Origin: Phlebiopsis flavidoalba
Lineage: Eukaryota > Basidiomycota > Agaricomycetes > Polyporales > Phanerochaetaceae
Length of the DNA stretch: 64,000 nucleotides
Direction of reading: 5' to 3'
Assembly: GCA_035772785.1 (NCBI GenBank)
Contig: JAOCPU010000011.1
Coordinates: forward strand, 310,001-374,000
Shown here: in pieces, positions 47,899 through 58,815 of the stretch
How positions within the stretch are numbered: position 1 is the stretch's first letter
Layout: every line of letters starts with the position of its first letter
Position numbers and translations under genes: made by a program
Notes under the pieces: model-generated
What the model saw: the letters and a program-made list of their open reading frames with translations, nothing else
The model's database searches: none
What the model was told of the DNA's origin: nothing

Positions 47899-48917
47899 CG
47901 ACGGGGGCAAATACGCAACATGATGTTGAAATTGAGGACAGTAACGTCAAGAGGTAGACCAGCCACATGTACAATCGCATCCGCGACATGCTTCAGCGTC
48001 GAAGGTCCCCTCAGACCTGATGGTACCGTCGCCTGTAGCGCACCAACTTGGTGCCCTGCCGCCATTTCAGTATATGCGTTGACCGTTGTTACCAGCCATT
48101 AGCTGACGTAGTGTGCTGAAGGGTCCCGGACGCACCTATGTCGATTTGTGTGCAAGTAATGTTTGTGTGACCGACCGTCTAGAGCTGTCTCGCACGCGTC
48201 AGACCGAGGACTCCGTGCTTCGTGGCCGTAATAGCCAGTGGCATGTGGTCTAGGTGAGTGCGCGGCGATGGAGCCGTTATTGATTATACGACCTAGTGTC
48301 CGCATGAGATCAAGAAAACATTGCAGAAACGTAGAAACGTACCCACCAGGGGGTGATTGAGACTTGAAAACCTTGAAGGCTTCTCGTGTGCAGAGGAAGG
48401 GCCCTATCAAATTCACGCTGACGATATTCTGAAATGTTTCGAGCGACAATTCGTCAAGTGGGGCGGCCGCGTGGCTGACACCAGCATTCTAGAAAGTATG
48501 TAAGTTGACAAGTCGACAGTAGTATAGTGTGGAACTAACGTTGAATAGCATGTCAACTCTGCCTATAATGATGACTCTTGTTAGTGCTAGGGCGGCGTCG
48601 TAGTGTAATCTGGACACACCAAAAACGTTGCACAGCAGCCTGGAACAAGTTGATTACGGCCGCCTCGTCTGTGACGTCTCCGTTTACGAGAAGTATCTTC
48701 TCGGGATGAGGGCATTGAGACTGAGTGTCGTGTAGCTTGTCGGCAACGTCGCGCGAACAAAACTAGCGACCAACCCGCATTCGCCAGAGCGATTGCGGTG
48801 GCTTTTCCAATTCCTAATGCCGAGGTGTGAAGTTGAAGAATCATCGAAAAACATCAGAAGCTGAAAGCGTACCAGAGGCGCGCCAGTAATGACACCTATC
48901 TTTCCTTCTCCTGACAT
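47827..48917 (-). CDS. Short-chain dehydrogenase/reductase
   Basis: An NAD(P)-dependent oxidoreductase of the classical SDR type; substrate unknown. Start ATG 48917 gives MSGEGKIGVITGA, then an intron and GIGKATAIALANAGWSLVLF, completing the TGxxxGxG cofactor motif. ILLVNGDVTDEAAVINLFQA follows, then further introns. NAGVSH precedes LSLETFQNIVSVNLIGPFLC (48.40 kb), IINNGSIAAHSPRPHAT with the catalytic Ser, and Y-TATKHGVLGLTRA giving the YxxxK pair (48.2-48.25 kb). The C-terminus DAIVHVAGLPLDVTVLNFNI is joined by a clean intron (ending CGCAG) to MATTMPFVGRG and stop 47827-47829. This ending is shared by close fungal SDR homologues I know. Single-base shifts occur near the YxxxK site and near 48.1 kb. 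Confidence 0.85.
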
Positions 48918-50595
48918 CGTTGAAGTAACGGAATAGGTGAGGAGACGAGATTGTTGTGTGTGAGCGCGTGAGGGGGAGTGGAACGACGATGGTCCTGTTC
49001 TGCCACGTATATATACCAGTCCTCCCATGTTTTTCACAGCCTGTCCCATGATTCAAGCTGCAGGGGACTCACGGACCGTTAGAGGCAGGCAAAATCCTTC
49101 GTGCTGGGCCTTGGTCGTGGCAGTTCGGATGGACGGTAAACCGAAGCGCCGAAGACCTGCAACAAGGGCGCGTAAGCGCTAAAGGGCGGGGATGACGTCG
49201 TCAGGCGCGGGCGCCATACCGCGGCTTCCAAGCAAGGAGGCAGCCGTGCTTGTTTTCCTCCTTACCACCACTACACCGCATACCCAAAGCTTCAGCCTAA
49301 CATTAAGAGCAGCAAAACCCCGTAACGACCGATATAGCGAGCTGTGCTACGCTTTTCTTACGCATTTACGATCCTCACAATGCCCAACTGGACCCCGATG
49401 ACTTGGACCGAGACCTTCTTCGTACTCTTTCAAACCCCTATGCTTCCTCCGGATGCCCAGGAGGCTCCGGCGGAGGGTGTCGCAATGGACGACCTGACAC
49501 CACCACAGTCTGACGCTGCATCCTCGGTGAGTCTCGAGCTGTAGACCTACAGTCTGAAGTATGACTCAATCAATGAATGCGCCCCGTATGCGTAGATTCG
49601 AGGAAGCATAGACAGCACACTACCCTCACACTTTAACACAAGGGGTAACGATGGAAGTGCCAACGTCTGGTCGCCACACATGGACGCATGAGACCGAGAC
49701 CCCCGATGTGCAGACTCAGCGATACAGTTACGTGGTCCCCATCTCGCTTTATTACTTGATACACTAACGATACGTCCTACACAGACAACTTTACGAACTG
49801 CTTGCATTTAATACTATCCACGTCCTCTGCTCACTGTTTTGATCCTCGCCACTATTTTCTAGTCATGTAGCTTTAGTCTTGTATCAATATATTATTGCTG
49901 TGCCTATGCTTTCGCTCAATAGTACTCGGAGTGACCAGAATGAGGTTGACTTATAGATCCTTCTTTAATACATTGGGGCGGCGCGAGAGCCCGCCAGTTT
50001 TCTCTTCAGTCAGACCATGGAATTGCGGTTGACTAATGTTTCGTCCGTCAGCCGTTTTTGATCGGATGTTTTCCGATGCTGCGAGCTTGCCGCGCGCCCT
50101 CACGACGTCGGATCTCTCCGTCAAACATGCAAACTAAAACGCCGCAACCCGTTCATCGCCGCAACAGAGTGTCCGGCTTTCCTTTTCACACAGAGGCACG
50201 GTTTGACGACGGAACACGATTTCACGACGCTCTGGACCATAGGAGACCCAGAAACCCCGTTTTCGCCGCAACCTTGACCGAATTACGATGTTGCAAGCGA
50301 TTCAGAAACACTATATAACCGGCTGCAAAGCATCCGTTTATCGGCAGACAGAGTGTAATACAGCAGGACAGCGCTTTTACGAGCTGAGTTTACACAGGGC
50401 TAGAGGGCACAGACGGGTTTCCAGGTCAAAAGTTGGAATCGTGAGCCACATCATATGTACGGCATCTTTTTCTCTCTGATCTTTAGTTGACGCATCACCC
50501 TGGGCATTTGGAGTACTTATATCTATGGCTATCGCGGTGCTCATTGTACCTAGAGGCTCCTCGTTTCACATCTTCTCTTAGACGTTGCACACACT
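48918..50595. other. Mostly intergenic, one weak plus-strand candidate
   Basis: From 49379 an ORF opens MPNWTPMTWTETFFVLFQTP, and the alternative frame reads LDPDDLDRDLLRTLSNPY. Both reach a possible GTGAGT donor at 49529, so a small first exon of some gene is conceivable, but nothing downstream can be joined. The rest (49.55-50.55 kb) shows no gene. A TATA-type box (50513-50520 region) and a leader precede the membrane-protein gene at 50596. Confidence 0.35.
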
Positions 50596-51946
50596 ATGCC
50601 TCTTGACGATACAGGGATGCACCGAGCTGGCCTCGCCCTTTCTCTATATCGCATCGTTCCCGTACTCGTTGCGACCTCTCTTTACGGCAAGTGTTTAGCC
50701 ATTACAATGTCGATCATTTACTCAAAGTATTGCAACAGGAATATACTTTGGCATTCTATGCGTGGCTACACGGGGGACTCATGTGAGTGTCACAGGTCTT
50801 TATAGAAACACCACCCGATTTGACTTTACTGAATAGTCAGCGAGGACTTGCTCTCCGTACAAGCATGATTATGCTTGCTGTGCTGTACACAGTGTTTCTT
50901 CTCAGCAGTGCGCTATGGGCCCTCGAGGTGGCGCAGCTCTTTGGGCTGGTCGAATTGCTCCTGGTCACCGGATGGTCTCTCAGCTGACGACCTCTTTAAC
51001 CGCTTTTTACGACCTCATCGCTCGTGAGACCCAAGATCGCCACGGGCGTGCTATTTGAGATAACAGGTGAAGCTACTTATTCTAAACGCGTCGAGAAACT
51101 ACTCACTGTTGTGTGTATATCGATGTGGTCGGCGCAGATGATCGTCGGAGATATTCTTGTAATTTGGAGGGCAAGCGCAATATGGTTTGACCGGAGATCG
51201 GGTTATTCTACTCTATTCCTCTCTTCTGTGGTGGGGCTTGATGATAGGTAAGTGCTTAAATTTCGTCTCGTCTTACTTATTACTGATATTACGATGGGCT
51301 AGTCAATCTGATCGTGCACGCGTCCTTGTGCCAGTCGGGGGTTTCGAGTACGAAACTACTCCGAGCTTTGTAAAGCCACAGATGTTCTGGCTCCCGTCTT
51401 GTCTATTGTGACGAACGTTTGTGTCATGCTTATAATTATGTGGAGGGGGTGGTATGTATCTACCAGTCAATATTAGCGGAAGGAGTACTCAAACATCCCC
51501 GACAGGCTTCTCAGGGACACATTATTAGATGTCTGGCACCGAAGGAAATCTAATAAGGTGTTCACAATATTTTGTGCTATGTGTGGAATCGGTGTACGTT
51601 GTATGTGATCATGCTGGTAAGTCTATCTCAGCTTCCCTGCATCGTGAAATTCACGCCTTCCCAGATCACAGATCTCTTAGTGACGTCTCTAGTCACGGGC
51701 GGTAACGAGACGGTCGGTCGAATGATAGACTGTATTATCTCAGGATATGCCACCGTCCAGTTGGTGGTAAGCACGTCGAGTGTATATGTTGTCCAGTTTC
51801 GCTCACTCCCAAGCTAGGGCATGTATCCGACGCTCATGCTAGTCCTATTGAAAGAATCGGTGTGGAGTGCATCCAATGACGGAAGTCACTCCGTCGATAT
51901 GTCGACCATCCAGTTCACCACTACACGACCTTTCTCTAGCGGTTAA
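50596..51946 (+). CDS. Multi-spanning membrane protein, lineage-specific family (copy A)
   Basis: Start ATG 50596 (MPLDDTGMHRAGLALSLYRI) begins a family of six to seven hydrophobic segments that recurs at 52701 and, decayed, at 58816. After two short introns come SQRGLALRTSMIMLAVLYTV and FLLSSALWALEVAQLFGLVE (50.84-50.96 kb). A polar loop FNRFYDLIARET and MIVGDILVIWRASAIWFDRR (51.13-51.2 kb) follow. Then VNLIVHASLCQSGVSSTKLL, the stretch VLSIVTNVCVMLIIMW (51.4 kb), VTSLVTGGNETVGRM (51.68-51.73 kb) and STIQFTTTRPFSSG with stop 51944-51946. The topology resembles an orphan 7-TM protein, but I see no receptor-defining motif. The first intron uses a GC donor (GCAAGT near 50689), where copy B has GT. 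Frame shifts occur, for example an extra T in the T-run at about 51004. Confidence 0.68.
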
Positions 51947-52700
51947 TTATCTTTACGCAGGCTCAGTACAGCACCCCGTAAATCGAGATATAAGCACCGA
52001 GCACGACTCTGAGATCAAACATGGCCCCATCATCAGGGGAAGACTTGATCTGGCTAAGAACGGTCAACTTCATTGACACGACCGCATTGAGGAGCTCCAA
52101 GGAAGACTCAGGGGCATGACATTTATACTACGTGACGTGACTAGAAGATAAAAGGCTCGAGTATATATAAATCCTAACTAGTACAAGTCTGATGATATTC
52201 TAATGCTAAACACCGTGAAAGGAGCACACGGAAAACTGCAGTACGGTGTCCTACAACTCGCATACCTATCGTTGCTAAGCATATGACCCCCCACAGCCGT
52301 GACATGATCGCAAGATGATCGTGTTCGTAATGAGGTTTGATTCAACTTTACACGTCACTACACTCATCACGCCATCTATAATCAACCGCGCCGTCACTCG
52401 ATCGTTGTAGCGTATGCTTAGGTCGTATTGGGCCCATTCGTTCCCAGCTTCACTTCTTCCGCTCTCAATAAAAGCCGACCGAAGCCAAGAAGCATAGCTT
52501 TGTGCTCTTATACCGTGGACATATGTTCGCACACAGCAATATGACTTGATTCCCGTCAGATCCCCCTGTCTTGTGCGTCTTCACGTGAAGCTCCGCTGAT
52601 CATTGACTATAAGTATAGCGAGCTCTTATACGAAGTTCTAGATGACTCGGGACCCGGTCTCTCAGCAGGCAACTCCCACATTCGTTCCTAAATTGTAGAC
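51947..52700. other. Intergenic spacer between membrane-protein copies A and B
   Basis: No gene recognised. A TATA-like ATATATAAAT lies near 52163-52172. An 85-codon minus ORF at 52275-52532 has no motif. Confidence 0.4.
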
Positions 52701-55459
52701 ATGACCATTAATGACACTGGAATGCATCGAGCTGGCCTCGCCTTTGTGTATCGCATTATACAAGTTCTAGTTGCGACTGCTCTTTACGGTAAGTCCCTTT
52801 ACTTGAATATCAATGTCGCACCCCTAACGACACCATTGAGGTTTATATTTTGTTTGCCATTTTATGCATTGCCAGCCCCGCGGACTCATGTAAGCGTCAT
52901 CGTTAATCAAAAAAAGTGTGGTTATGTATGCCGTCTTTATAGTCAACGAGGATTGAAGCGTCCTTCAAATGCCATCTGGGAAAACGGACAGTCCTAATTA
53001 GCACTAAAATAGACATACGGTATTACTGCACTAATTTCTACCATTGGGTTTCTAGTCCGATTCTAGTTTTCTGATATTTTTAGGGAAAGTTCTCAGATGA
53101 GCTTATAAGTGCAAACCGTACCTGGGTGTGAGCATTTCTACCCCGAGACTCGTTCCCAACCTGAGACTCTCGCCAACGTTGGCTGAGTTTGCCTTGCTCC
53201 TCGGCGGCCCAGCGTGACAAGGTGTAACTCATAGGTCGCGATCACTGATGGTCACCATCGAGCGCATCAACCTGGCGAAATGACGTCATGGCGCTTTGCA
53301 CATGTATATTAGCAGCGTCGCAGACGACGAGTGGCTGCTCGAAACTTCTCCGGCCGTTACCACCACTAGCCTCCAGCTTAGCCCGCTTCACCTGCTTGCC
53401 CAGCCGCTGCACAACGAGCCGGACACTCCACGCCGAGACACCAAAGCAAGCGTACCCAGGGGCCAACGCACAAGGTCAACCGTCGAAGGTGCCGACCCTA
53501 CCCGAGTTCGAGTGGGAGGCCACACGGCTTGATTAGGTTACAGGTACGCCGCCACTGGCTATTCTGTGCGACGCTAGCTAACGTAACACTTCAATGATGG
53601 TCCACCACAGCAACTAATTAATCGGGAACCCAACCCGGTGAGGTGCAGATTGTGAGTTTGCATTAACATTTACCTATTGTTTGATCCTCTCTCTCAGACC
53701 TTGCGCGTCGATGGTTGCTCCGACGCAATCCGACCATTGGTATAAGTACCGACATCTGTAAGTAACACCCCATATTCATGCGCGCTGCAGTGTGTGCTCA
53801 TCAGCCCAGGCCCTACATCAGTGGGACGCTGACTTCCCCGGCTGCCAACATTGAAGCCGCCCACACACTAGCTTGAACATCACCCAGATTTACCCCCTCG
53901 CCCTCAACAAATGAACACAGAGTGGTAAGTTCTATATGTGTGTGAATAAGTAGTGGACAAAGTGTGTGGACTTTGCGCACAGTGTGTATCTATGCATCAC
54001 TCTTACATTATAATATAATATGTCTTTGAAATGAATTGTCTGGTTCCTCAGGCCTGAGTTGTCATTGTAGCCGCAATGAAGCGTCTCGCAAGTGATTCAT
54101 TTTTTTTTTCGCAATTGACGCATATTTTAGAGCTAATTTTGCCGTAAAATAGCCCGATTTAAATGGCTTATTTTTGGGGACCTTGCTCATTAGACGACGG
54201 GTTTCTATTCCAGCTACGGCTACTAAATAGTATAAATAGGACTATTTTAGTACTAAATATGGCAACCCGTTTTCCCAGATGCCCTGATTCTGGTGGTCCT
54301 ATATACAGTATTTTCTTCTGAGCAGCGCGCTTTGGGCCCTCGAGGTCGCTCAACTCTTCGGTCTAGTTGAGCTTCTTCTCTCCCCAGATGGGCTTTCCAC
54401 CGACGCATTATTTACTCGATTCTACGACCTCATCGCTCGAGAGACAAAAGTTACCGGAGTCCTCTTCGAGATTCAGGTACTGCATTCAAAGCACTTCTTG
54501 CGCTCCCGTAGCTGTACTCATACACTACTTCAATCCTAGATGATAGTTGGGGACATACGATTTGTTATCTGGCGTTGCAAGCGCGATATGGTTCGACCGT
54601 AGAATAGTTGTGTCGTACTACTCCCTTTGTTCTGGTGGATTTAATGATTGGTAAGTACCGTGGTATTCATCTAATATGTTTTACGGGGCAATTGAGACCC
54701 TATGCACAGTCAACATGATCGTCCACGCCTCCTTCTGTCAGTCGGGGGTCTCGAGCACAAATTATTCTGAACTTTGCAAGGTAACCGACATTACTGCACC
54801 AGTACTGTCGATCGTGACGAACATCTCTCGTCATGGCTATTATTCTCTGGAAAGCATGGTGAGGATATATATCCGTCCACATGTTCCGAGGAACCTGACC
54901 ACTCAAGACAGGATGCTGAGAGAGCAGTTGATGAGGTTTGGCACCGCAGACGATCTAACAAGATATTCACAGTGTTCGTTTTGTGTATGAATCAGGAACG
55001 TTGTATGTGTTTATGCTTTGTGAGTGACCGAGATCCTTTTGTGAAACTCCTTCGAATGCTGATGATGAAAAGATTACGGATCTTCTAGTTACCTCACTGG
55101 TGACTGGAGGTAACGAAACTGTTGGCCGGATGCTTTCGACTGTATCTCGGGATATGCCTACAGTCCAATTAGTGTGGGTCCAAAGCCTCCTCGATCCTCA
55201 ACGTCGCTGAAGCCGGATCTAGGGGATATACCCACTCTGAGTGCTGGTCGTATTGAGAGAGTCCGTATAGGAACGCGCCTTGAAGATAGCGATTACACCT
55301 TGAATGTGTCCACTGTCCAATTCGCCACGCAAGCAGCCCATGGCGGGGCATCTGAAAGAAGTCCTCGTCGCATACACCTCACAAGTTATGCGCGAGGTTG
55401 ACGCCGAACGCACGTCATCCTACTTTGATGATGTAGTAGCAGCCTGGGTTATCCCATGA
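52701..55459 (+). pseudogene. Membrane-protein family copy B, interrupted by a 1.3 kb TIR element
   Basis: The gene starts at ATG 52701 (MTINDTGMHRAGLAFVYRII), closely matching copy A. A GTAAGT intron and YILFAILCIA follow, then SQRGLKRPSNA at 52941-52973. The reading then stops in a foreign segment (52974-54280) and resumes exactly in register with ALILVVLYTVF (54281 onwards), FLLSSALWALEVAQLFGLVE, LLLSPDGLSTDALFTRFYDL and IARETKVTGVLFEI. Further down are VNMIVHASFCQSGVSSTNYS (54.71-54.77 kb), VLSIVTNIS, VTSLVTGGNETVGRM (55.09-55.13 kb) and STVQFATQAAHG. A tail AYTSQVMREVDAERTSSYFD ends at stop 55457-55459. Without the insert and one duplicated GCC the coding match to copy A has equal length, so the gene was intact before insertion. 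Unless the insert is spliced out, the product is truncated. Confidence 0.75.
52974..54280. mobile_element. 1307-bp non-autonomous TIR DNA transposon with GCC target duplication
   Basis: The ends are inverted repeats. The left end starts ATCTGGGAAAACGG at 52974, and the right end, read inward from 54280 on the opposite strand, starts with the same 14 bases. Similarity continues to about 40 bases, including a shared ACTAAAATAG block (53002-53012 and 54241-54254). A direct GCC flanks both sides (52971-52973 and 54281-54283), and counting it once restores the codon register of the host gene. Inside, short ORFs at 53.29-53.54 kb show no transposase catalytic motif, so it looks non-autonomous. A 3-bp duplication fits groups such as Harbinger, CACTA or Academ; the terminal sequence fits none that I can name. 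The AT-rich right part carries several repeats of TAAAATAG-like motifs. Confidence 0.8.
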
Positions 55460-56432
55460 CACTAAAGCAGCCTAAGTAGGCAGTTTCTTGCCAGCTTGCA
55501 AATCGCCAGCACTCCACCCTTAGGCTACGGTCGAGGCTGTTGGTGAATCTGAGAAGGACGAAATAAATACTTCGATTTTAAATCCCGCTAGGTCCCTGGC
55601 CTCAGCGAGAGAGAGGTCACAGCTTAACGGGCCGTTAGGAGTGTTAACGACGGCGACACCTAAGTGCGCATCATTAATGAACTGGTTGAGGTCATAGTAA
55701 GAAGTCTACTAACGAAGTAACACATTAGGTTAGTGATGATGCTGACTAAGAGGGTACGGCACTTGCCTAGCGCCCGATTGGCTCTGCGCGCTGAGCAGCG
55801 CTGAGCTCGTCCCTGTCTGGTTTATGATTGTACCTCGAGGCACCCTCGAGGCATCATGCATGTATCCGGCTGTATACACACCTAAACCACCTCGGAGCTC
55901 TGTCGGTGCCCGAAACGCAAGTGCACGCACACTAGGACCTATGCAACACAAGGCAAACTTGGTCTAGGATTTCGGTCTAGTCGCTTAAACGCCCTTCATT
56001 CGAGCTTTCCTGCTGGGGAAGACCATGTCCGTGCAGCAAGCACCGGAGGTCCGGTGCAGCACCTATCGCTGAAAGAGCCCAATTCTGTTAGGACGGCCCC
56101 GCCTGCTACTCCCTAAGCCACACCGCGGTACCGCTGTCAGTCAGGTGTGTTAACCGTGACTTCTCGGTGCGTTGACTCCTGAGGTGCCTTAACGGCCCTT
56201 TCGACGTTTTGTATCCCTTCAACCTGGGCCATTTCGGATTGTAACATATGCACAGCTATCTTCCATTCATCGCTCCAGGAATCCTCCGAGGCTGAAGCAT
56301 GAGCAACATGGTCGCGTTGGCTATCGGTTTCTGCGATAACCCTCGTCTACCGACTATAAAGGTGCTGTGTGCCGACCTGAGTCATCAACACAAACAGCGT
56401 TCGCAGCTACACGTCAAAGACAGTATCTAACG
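55460..56432. other. Intergenic, no gene recognised
   Basis: Between copy B of the membrane family and the first YFIVSP-family gene. It has only short ORFs. Near 56356 a CTATAAAG box lies about 77 bases before the ATG at 56433 and fits a promoter for that gene. Confidence 0.4.
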
Positions 56433-57126
56433 ATGGCAACTGGTGCAGCAGGTACAATGCAACTAGACGACCCGATCTACTTCATTGTGAGCCCTCATCC
56501 ATCCGCGGCAGGTCAACGTCGTTTTCGTGGTGAGCTGTTCTTCCCCGCCTTTGTCTATTGCTCGATGACCTCATGCTGACTACGTTTTGTGGGCATAGGA
56601 CAATACTGGACCCTATTTCTACGTCAAGTTCGGCGACGGTGGTACTGGTAACCATTCGGGCGTACCGTCGAGCAAATCCTGATCACCGTAAGTATGCTCC
56701 GAATGCTCATCCGCATACTCCCACTGAACACTGATACACAAACGACGTAGTATAGAGGTCAATGCAGGAGTCGATTCCAACTCCGTCATCCAAATCCTCG
56801 AGACCCCAACCAAAATTGTCACGCAAAAATACGCAAAGTTCCTAGAGAAGAACCTGCTCGGTGCCTTCTCCCAAGCGCATGGTGGAGGTAAGAAATTCAG
56901 TTCAGTCGGACGACTATTGCCCTTAGCTAAGTACCTTGATGAAGGCAGCGAATGGCACATCGTGCGTCCGAAAGCAGCGATCACCTACCAGCAACTGGGT
57001 ACGAACCTCGGTCAGTTGCTCGATCTCTTCGCCATTGTCAACATGGAGAAGAATTGGGATCAGTTTCATCGCGCGTTTCGAACTTCTTACGAAAGAGACG
57101 TACTGAACGTGATGTTCGACGCGTAA
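56433..57126 (+). CDS. Unidentified tandem-duplicated protein, about 200 residues (copy 1)
   Basis: Start ATG 56433 (MATGAAGTMQLDDPIYFIVS) with PHPSAAGQRRFR, then an intron (GTGAGC near 56530 to GCATAG near 56599). DNTGPYFYVKFGDGGTGNHS follows, then IQILETPTKIVTQKYAKFLE (56.79-56.84 kb) and KNLLGAFSQAHGGG with a GTAAG intron. After the intron come SEWHIVRPKAAITYQQLGTN and LGQLLDLFAIVNMEKNWDQF, ending YERDVLNVMFDA at stop 57124-57126. It has no signal peptide and no membrane helix. The next gene at 57471 is a clear paralogue with the same exon layout. I do not recognise the family; a soluble cytosolic protein is likely. Frame shifts occur near 56650-56700. Confidence 0.65.
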
Positions 57127-57470
57127 TAACAATGTAATTTTCATGAAAATATTCTCGTTACATATGATGTCGTTGATCACTTAGTAGCCTCAGGACATGG
57201 CATAGTGTTGCGCCGTACGCCCCAGGAATCCCAAAGTGCTTCCAATCTTCGCCGGTCAAATGTTTCGTCACGCTAGATCATGCACATGAGCAAACGAGCG
57301 CATTGAAATATGGCGTTGTGACAAGGCTTCCCTTCAAGCTACTCTGCCATGGGGCTCGCACGTGCCTAAGGATGCGACCGTTCTTGTATAAATAGTCGGA
57401 GCTCGTAGCCTCAGCGGAGCCACAGCGTGAACCCTAGGGTGTTCATCCCTTCTTCGCCATCTCCTTTATC

Positions 57471-58120
57471 ATGACTGCTAGGGGATACATTGTACTTCAT
57501 TGTCAGCCCTGATCCCTCCGCGCCCGGCCAGCGGCACTATGTGGTAGCTATACATCCTACTGGCATCCAGCAATTGAGCTTATATGTCGCTGTTACTCAG
57601 GATAATGCCACCAATCCCTACTACTATGTCAAGTTTGGCGACGGCGGAAATAACCATTCCGCATACCATCGAGCAAACCCTGATTTTCGGTACCCAGTTT
57701 ATCCATTCTCAAAAGAGACGTTCTCTGATATCTACAATTTGTTCAAGGATGGAGGAGAACCCTGGTGTCAACCCAGATTCGATCATCGAATTTCCTGACC
57801 CCGGGAGCGGGAAGATAGTGAGGCAACGCTTTGCGAAATTCCTGGAGAAGAGCCTCCTCTGTGTGAAAATACGATAAGGCTCACGGAGGAGGTAGGTAAT
57901 ATTGCCTTTTCTTAGCCTCACAAAACGTACAATTGATTTACATATTTATTTGCTACAGGCAGCGAGTGGTATAGGGTGCGCCCAGTGGCACCGTTGACTT
58001 ATCAGCAACTGTGCCAGAATCTCAACACATTACTCACATCCTTCGCTGCTATCGATCTGGAGAACCACTACGATACCTTCATTCAGCAATTCGAAAACCT
58101 GACGCGCGACACGCGCTAAG
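57471..58120 (+). CDS. Unidentified tandem-duplicated protein (copy 2)
   Basis: A paralogue of the gene at 56433. A TATA-like ATAAATAG lies about 80 bases before ATG 57471. After one frame shift it reads LYFIVSPDPSAPGQRHYVVA and IHPTGIQQLSLYVAVTQDNA. The shared block YYYVKFGDGGNNHSAYHRAN (57.62-57.68 kb) follows, then FSKETFSDIYNLFKDGGEPG, VRQRFAKFLEKSLLCVK and DKAHGGG before a GTAGGT intron ending TACAG near 57958. The last exon is SEWYRVRPVAPLTYQQLCQN, LNTLLTSFAAIDLENHYDTF, IQQFENLTRDTR with stop 58118-58120. Copy 1 and copy 2 share the YFIVSP, YVKFGDGG, KFLEK, AHGGGSEW and TYQQL blocks. Function is unknown. Confidence 0.65.
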
Positions 58121-58815
58121 CAATACATGACGGCACTTGCTCGTGTGGAGGGTACATCATTTGTTTGCTAGCATGAGCGAGCTGTTGTTGGTCAAGTTAT
58201 TACCCGCGTACGAAGGCTTTGGTCAAAAATCTCTTCCATGCTTTCGGAAATGTACGTAAAGTTGATGGAGTTGAGATCCTTTAGTTTACGGACACTTGAT
58301 CATCAGATTGGATAGGGTGATTTATGAGAGACGGATCCTCACTTCGGTCAACGATGAAAAATAATAGGGACACAGTAAGTATTGGCTTACCGTAATTAGA
58401 GACGACTAGTATCATGACTATGAATTCTGAAAAGATAGTCCGAGTTACCACAACACTCCAGCTTTTGTGCTACCACCCGCGTTGCTTGGTTGACAGCTTT
58501 TTTGACATCTGACCTAGATACGAAGCGACGATATGTTACAGCATTGCAGTTTGAGTTAGATATCTCCGCACAAAGCGTAGCATTGCTGCGGTATTCTTGA
58601 TCATCTGATGTCTTTGTTAGATTCGTCGGGACGCCATAGCCGCGAAATCAGACTGCAGAACCTGACGGTCGGTCTCCGGACAGTCCTCGAGGTTCCAGGG
58701 CCCGTGATATCCCAGCACTTGTTGTCGCCTTCCCCCACTCCCAATGCGCTGGCAAGCTGGGTCTAGCTAGCTATCCAAACGACTCCTTGTGACGATTTCA
58801 CTCTAATAATCACGA
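58121..58815. other. Intergenic, no gene recognised
   Basis: AT-rich sequence between copy 2 of the YFIVSP family and the decayed membrane-protein copy C. A short stretch at 58.62-58.74 kb is GC-richer but has no recognisable content. Confidence 0.4.

Noticed and set aside
53242..53536. Short ORFs inside the TIR element as a transposase
   Set aside because: They are 74-82 codons, overlap each other on both strands, and show no DDE, zinc-finger or helicase motif.
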